A stretch of DNA of 64,000 nt from Aquila chrysaetos chrysaetos (Eukaryota > Chordata > Aves > Accipitriformes > Accipitridae): assembly GCF_900496995.4 (NCBI RefSeq), contig NC_044007.1, positions 72,268,742 to 72,332,741 of the forward strand. Reading direction: 5' to 3'. Made by a program: the position numbers and the translations under genes. This document shows, piece after piece, positions 57,962-64,000 of this stretch; positions within the stretch are counted from its first letter, which is position 1; the number at the start of each line of letters is the position of its first letter. The notes beneath the pieces were generated by a model, which saw only the letters and a list, made by a program, of their open reading frames with translations, ran no database searches and was not told the origin of the DNA.

Positions 57962-60900
57962 AAATAATAATTGTAGACTTGAGAGGAATTTTGTAGCTTA
58001 GCAGTCTTGGCTGGGAAAACACCTGTTTCTTTTTCTGCCTAAATTGAGACTAAACAAGGAAACCACTTCCCATTTTTAAGTTCCAGGTTTCTTACTGTGT
58101 ACATTTCACTATGTGAGGTCTTGTAGGTTATGTATTAGATGATAGATAAGCAATTTCAGTTGGCTGTGTTAAGCTTTAACAGTATCCTAGGCTGTAAGCA
58201 AATTTTCATTTTAATATTGATGGATAAAATAAACATGCTAACTGCATCACATCTTTTTTGTTGGTGTTATGTCCGAACAAAATTACTTAATGTCCAAATG
58301 TTACCTGCTTTAATTGTGCAAGTGAATGTTTCCACATTTTCTGAGAAAAGGAACAGTTTTATTAAGTTTTTCTTCCTTCTCCCTTGTTCCCATCCAGAAT
58401 TGGTCAAGGCTGGTTTCTGTCATTGAAATAAATCTCTTCTATACCTTGTTAGTGGTTCCTGGAGCTGTTATATGGTAGGATTTTAAATTCAGGGCTTCCA
58501 TTTATGTAAAAAGACCAAACCCAAGAAATTCCATTTTTATAAGCAGATCTGAAAACGCCAGTACTCTGTACAATCGTTGTGTCGCAACAAAGATCACTAT
58601 TCAGCAGAGATGCAAATCCTCAGTATGTAGGTTTTATATTCAGGCTACTTACTGAGTAGAAATTCTTCTTGAATAATGAACTTTCCATGAGTGCTTTGCT
58701 TTGAGAGATGATGAATGATGAGTCTGTTATCTCTTTGAATTAAGCAAGTAAGTGAAGAGTGGTGGTATTCTTCAAAATCGGTCGTATCACTAGGGTAGGC
58801 AGCGCCCTGGAAGTGTAAAGTCCAGTGGGCAGTATCTGCTTACCTTCTCTCATGCTGTGATCTTTGGATGCCGATGTATTTCGATGTGAATTCGGACGTC
58901 CTGCTGTAGCTCTGTGGAGGGAAGAGTTGGTTTAATACAGCAGCAATATAACTTGTTTGTTGTGGAAGTTTCTCTTCCTCCCTTTTCCTGCTATTTCATG
59001 TGTTGGGCTTCCTTGAGGTTTTTTCTTTTTCTTCCCCTGCTGTTCAGCAATGAAGAGAGGGTGGCAGGGTGTTTTCTTATTTGTTACCGACATCCCCTTT
59101 CTCCGAGGAGGAGTGTTCCCAGCCCTGCTCTGTGACGGCTCCTGAGCCCGCAAGTCTCGTCTGCCAAGGCCATGTTCTGAGCTGTGGCTCGGAACACCTA
59201 GCTGCAGGGTGGCTTTACGTGTGCCCAGTGGCTGCCTTGCACAGTTAATTCTGCACGCAGCTCTCAGCAGTACGTTAGAGTCCTGGTCTTGACTTCCAGT
59301 TAATTAGATGATGTTGATTTTGATGGGTTTTCTTTTTAATGGGGGGACCTGCTTACTAAGACAGCAGAGATCGCCGATTCCTTTTACAGAGGCCAGTGAA
59401 GCCATTAAATGCTGACTGTAGCACTTTACCTTTTCTCCTTTAAGCTGATTGCTTAAGCTATCATCTGCCTGTATGTCTGCTCTGTCTCCCTGCACTCCCC
59501 TCCTCTCATACAATGATATTTCACAGTTGGCTTTTCTCTGTTGGATGAACTGTTGCAAAATTTGTAAAATAGCAAATCAAACCCTTGGTTTGGGGTGTGA
59601 AAATGGGGGAGCCTTTGGGGCATCAAAATATTTGCAACAGTACTCAAATTGTTTGTTGTGAGCAGTAGGGACTTGGAGGGGAAAATTTTTTTTAATTGAT
59701 GGATTTTGGTAGTTCAGGAAAGGTGCTTAATATATTTTAGGAGGTCAATCTATGAGGAAATAATCTGCACAACAAATGTTTTTCTAGTGTTCTTAAATTT
59801 AGAATTGGAAACAAGCAGAGATTACCCACTACCTTCACTTCTTTTTCCTCTTGAATTCTCTGAGCCATCCTCTCTTTTGCTGGTATTGCTTACAATTCCT
59901 TTTTTCCTGTGTAGCGTGTTGATGCACAATTTGCATTATAGATTTATCCTATAGTAAAACCTTTCTGATGCGTCATTTCTGGCTTTAAGTAGTAAAGATG
60001 TTTACAAAGTATGGGGAAAATGAGGAAAGAGTTTGAGCATTTGTCTGTGTATTAGCAAAGAATAGACTGAAGTTGATGACTGCATTCCTGGGAGGGGAAT
60101 GGGAATAGAAAAATTCAGCACTGTGAAACAAAAACAAGTGGGTTTTGTTTGCTGCTATTGAAATTTGCCAGCAGATACTCTCATGTTACAGTTTGTGTGC
60201 TTGGATATTGATGTATTTTCACGTTTGATCTTAAAGTGTATTTTCAAAAAAAAGTTCAGCTGTTTTGCTGTAGGAATATGGTTATGGCCAGGAAAGGGGA
60301 CCTTGATTTCTTACACCCTCACGTTAATGGTATTAGATAATGATAGAAGTCTTTCTTCTAGAAGAGTTTCATCTTAATTTGACAGAGAGAAGTGGATCAT
60401 CTGATAACATTTCCAGCATGATCATAATCTGAAAAATTGTCAGACAAAGCAAAAAGATGTAGTCTTTCATAAATAGAAAATATTGTTAATTAGAAGTTTG
60501 TTTCAGAAAGCAGATTTTTCCCTGTTACAACTGTCAGTTTCTCAGCGTTTGTGTAATGCCAGGAGTGGAGAACTTTCCCAGCTGTTTCAGTAAGCTAAGT
60601 GCTGGAAGCTTTCTGGGAAGAGAAAATAGTCTGAAGAACCTCTATGGCTTCCCTGTGACTTTCAGGGGCTGTTGAAAGTGGGCAAGCTGAAGTGCAAGGA
60701 TTTCCAAGGCATCTTACTGTTTACTGAAGTCAAAAGTTCTTTCTTAATTTAAGGCAGATAGAGCTTTTAAGTAATACCAAAGTCTCCAGCAAGGTGTTCG
60801 AAAAGCTGGTTTTTGCAAGCTACAGGGCAAATGAATGGTTAGGTTGCAAGGAAGATAGGGCAGTATTTAAAGAGTACGAATTCCTGTTTATTGCATATGC

Positions 60901-63116
60901 ACTAACCTCATTAACAGCATAAGGCTGTCAAGACTAGAGCAGTGCGAAATGACTTGCAGGAGCTACCAAATATAGATCCTGTGAGAAGTCCCAGGCCTGG
61001 GGAGCTCTTGCTACAGAGGGCAGCTCTCCAAATAGTGCCGCCTGCTTTTCTGCAGGAGCATTTGGGTCAGACTCAAGTCCCGGTATGTATCTGGGAAGAA
61101 AGCTTTTCTCCCACTTTTCCTTTTGTGAGTCTTAGAGAACTGCAATCTTTTGTACTAGTTTGTAAAATGGTGCAATAGTCTGTCTGCATTGCAGAGCTGA
61201 TACAGGTGAGATGGAGAACAAAGTTGTTCTTTTGTTTCTGTGGTCTTGTACACGAAGTGAAAGCACTCATTGGAAACAGCAAACAACCAGGTAGTTGACC
61301 GACCCTGTGCAATCCAACAGCAGTTTGTGGTGCTGAAAAAATATCTGTGAAGGCAAAATATGAATTCAGTGCAGTTCCGGAGGGACAAGATGCGACCACT
61401 TTGCCTACTTCTAATAGTGTCGCCCGCTTTGCTTGAAGAGTATGTTCTGTGAAATTCCAAACTTGGGTAACCTCTGTCTCTGCAAAGATGGTAGTGGAAG
61501 CTCTTCGAGAGACAAACCGGGGAATGGGAGACTGGGTGCAGGGCTGATGAGGGAATGTGTGCTCTGTGGTATACTTCTGTTTCTGTCCTATATGTGGACA
61601 TAACCTGCCACGCTAATAAACTTGGAGTGGTTTTATCGCTAAAGGATAGGTTATAAATGCAGAAACAGGCACCCGTAGTTAGTGCTAGGAGGCAAGCGTG
61701 CAGCTTTGGTTTCAGAGCTAAATGAATTTATGGTGTTATTCAAAGCGACTTTTGTATCTCAAAAGCCCTTATGAGGCTGCCGGTTCCTGGTGGCGGTAAG
61801 GAATGGAATTGATGTTTGAAGTAGCTAGGATTTATGACGCACATTTTCTTTTTGTACTTTTGTGCTTGAGTAGGGAGGGAGGGAGACAGTTTTTCTTATG
61901 GCCTGACTAAATGAATACAAACTTATACATACTAACAGGACTTCTTGTTTTTACAAGCAATTATTTTTCAAAGGGAATTGTTAGAATGCAGGATTTACAG
62001 AAAATCAGTAAGGTGATTATTGTTACCTGTTTGTATCTTTTTTTTTTCTCCTCCCCACCCTGCCACCCCCAAAGCCCCAGCAGTTTGATCACCACTTTCG
62101 ACAGAGCTACCACATTTGCTAACTAAGAAAATTTGCTTTGGGTAAGTGGCTAGCAGAGGTTCCAGCTGTCTCTGTTCCTGTTTGTTCCTCCTTTTAACAT
62201 CTTCTGTTAAGCCTGTTACGATGGTGTTAAATGGAAGTCAACTGACTGTTCTCCCTAGATATCATTTGGACTATCGCTTTTTAAATTATATTGGAGAGTT
62301 AGTCATATGGATGGCTTGTAAATGAATAGGTTCTGAACTGTAGATTTGTTTCAGGTCAGGAAGGATCATTGTGAACACTTAATCTGTTCTCCTTCCCTGA
62401 TCAGTCTCCAGAACTTCTTCCAAGAACATGTTTTAAGCCTGTCACTTTTTAGCATCAGCTGTCTCCTTGGATCTCATTATTTTGTCTACCTTTAAGAGCC
62501 TTTAATGAGAAGCAGTTACTTATTCACCTTGTGCGTGGACTCTTCAGAATAATAACAGGTCTTTTATTGTATCTGATATTTTCATGGTCCCTGTTATCCC
62601 CTGTCTTGGTACCTGAGCAGGCATGCAATGAAAAGTCCTGCGACTATGGGGAAAAATATTTTACACATGAAGGTGTGCGAAATTCACATGCAAGCCACCT
62701 CTTAGTCTCATCTTCGATTGTCTAAATAGATAAAATTTATTTCCAGATGCTTTTCAGACTCAAAATTATTCTTTGTGGCTTTTTTCTGACTGTGCATAAT
62801 GCGCGGACATTTGAGCTGAGCACAGCAATGTTGTTATAATGGTCTGCTGAATGTTACATGAAATGGCATTGCTCCTTACTTAATGTTCCCTTGTTACGCA
62901 TTCATGGCTCATGTTTACTTTCTTGGCTGTAGTATTACACTGAGAGCTCATGGTCAGTTGTTCTTCTGTTGTTGCACCGGAGTTCTTACAGTGCTGCTGA
63001 GATCCAGGGCACTATCTTTGACCTAGTGAGTGTGAGCGAAACTTCTGTTCCTCTGTGTGTGACCTGTGATTTCACTGAATTCAGCTACAGTGTGCTGATG
63101 CAGTTCTGCATCCTGA

Positions 63117-63142
<26 letters not shown>
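63117..63142. repeat. T26 homopolymer tract
   Basis: An uninterrupted run of 26 T in intronic DNA. Confidence 0.8.
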
Positions 63143-63147
<5 letters not shown>

Positions 63148-64000
63148 TGCCTATCGTGGACTACACACATCTATTTTAGGAATGCTTACGCTTGCTTCTG
63201 TTGGACTGTCTCATAGGCTGTGTTTTGAGAGTACAGGTGTTTCATGGTCAATACGAGTTCAAAGAGTTCTTGCCTTCTCGTTCCCATCCTAGTGCTGCAG
63301 GCAGATGCCTGCCCTTTCAGTTGTTTGTGGGGCTGTGCTGAAAGGCAGGTCAGGGATCAGATCCAGGGATGTTTCACTGTAAAAAACACTTTTGCAGCAT
63401 TGAATGTCAGAAATTTGTTAAAGGTATGGCATAAGTAAGGGGGCAAGCAGTAGGAAAAACCTGACAGAGGGCGTGGGAGCTCTTTAGGGTGAAAGTGCTG
63501 TAAAAGCCCCTGTGATGTTGAGTTGGGCCTTGAGGGTATAAATAATCACTTTAGGAATGGTTTGATTCATGTACTTAGTGCTCTCATAGCTTGGTCATGT
63601 GAGTGCTCCTCCTCTGCCCCGCTAAAGTCAGGCAGATTAGTATTCAGCGGGGAAGAAATGCTTAGTTGCTGCAGCAACGTGGTTCGGTGACAGAAATCGT
63701 GGCAAGTAGCTCAAGCTGGATCTGCAAGAGCTCATCTGTGCCAAAGTCAGGTGTCTTGCAGAAACGTATTCTAAGGTTCCTTATTGCCACAATCAGATAA
63801 AAGTGTCGTCTTATGGAGGAAGAAGTTACACTTGTTTTATGAGACTTAATTTTCTTAAAATCCTGATGAGTGGTTTAAACTATCCTGCTGTTATTTAATT
63901 TACTGCTGACTGGACCCAGCCGTTTCCAGTTTTTATTTTCAGAATCTAACAGGGAGCCAGAATTGATGAGAATAACAAAGCTGATACTGAAATTAGAAAG

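Larger units (their letters stand above)
46588..64000 (+). other. EPB41L4B: EPB41L4B intron 1 (5' part, open-ended)
   Basis: No sequence resembling the expected second exon, which continues the FERM F1 lobe, appears before the window ends. Intron 1 is therefore at least 17.4 kb, if no alternative exon lies inside it. Its first 800 bp are within the CpG island. It hosts the antisense composite LTR element at 52,227-55,074. Confidence 0.75.
55080..64000. other. Intron 1 continued, no exon seen
   Basis: AT-rich intronic sequence without a recognised exon, RNA gene or transposon. The short frames are unremarkable. Simple-sequence tracts are listed separately. Confidence 0.5.

Overview
The window looks like a piece of a bird genome (an inference; no species marker was tested). 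It carries the first coding exon of one vertebrate gene, an LTR of a family I recall as common in avian genomes, two CR1 LINE fragments, a decayed MIR-type SINE, and one strong CpG island. The rest is low-density non-coding DNA. There is no bacterial or plasmid character, no rRNA or tRNA gene and no CRISPR array.

Layout. Positions 1-45,400 are intergenic, with no exon I can support. They alternate between AT-rich DNA and patches of raised CpG, the clearest at 23.6-23.9 and 24.6-24.9 kb. A CR1 fragment lies at 31.70-31.95 kb and a MIR-like SINE at 32.63-32.79 kb. A CpG island runs from about 45.58 to 47.42 kb. It contains the promoter region, 5' UTR and first coding exon (46,306-46,587, + strand) of EPB41L4B, a FERM-domain protein of the band 4.1 family. 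The exon ends in a perfect GTGAGT donor. From 46,588 to the window end everything appears to be intron 1, because no second exon is visible.

The most unusual object is in that intron, on the opposite strand: a 2,848-bp composite element (52,227-55,074) flanked by a perfect 5-bp target-site duplication, ACGAC. Its 3' LTR is complete (583 bp). Its 5' LTR keeps only the first 271 bp of U3 and breaks at the position of the LTR's own TATA box. Between them lie a CR1 reverse-transcriptase fragment and what looks like a self-contained intronless gene: a TATATAA box, a 283-codon frame with three tandem repeats of about 75-85 residues, an acidic tail ending PMEVDPPQ, and two AATAAA signals. I do not recognise the protein. 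A second minus-strand frame is open over almost the same stretch.

In human the gene upstream of EPB41L4B is PTPN3 on the same strand (recalled synteny). No PTPN3 exon was recognised here, which fits a large intergenic gap. The many short frames elsewhere in the window look like chance openings in GC-rich or unconstrained sequence.
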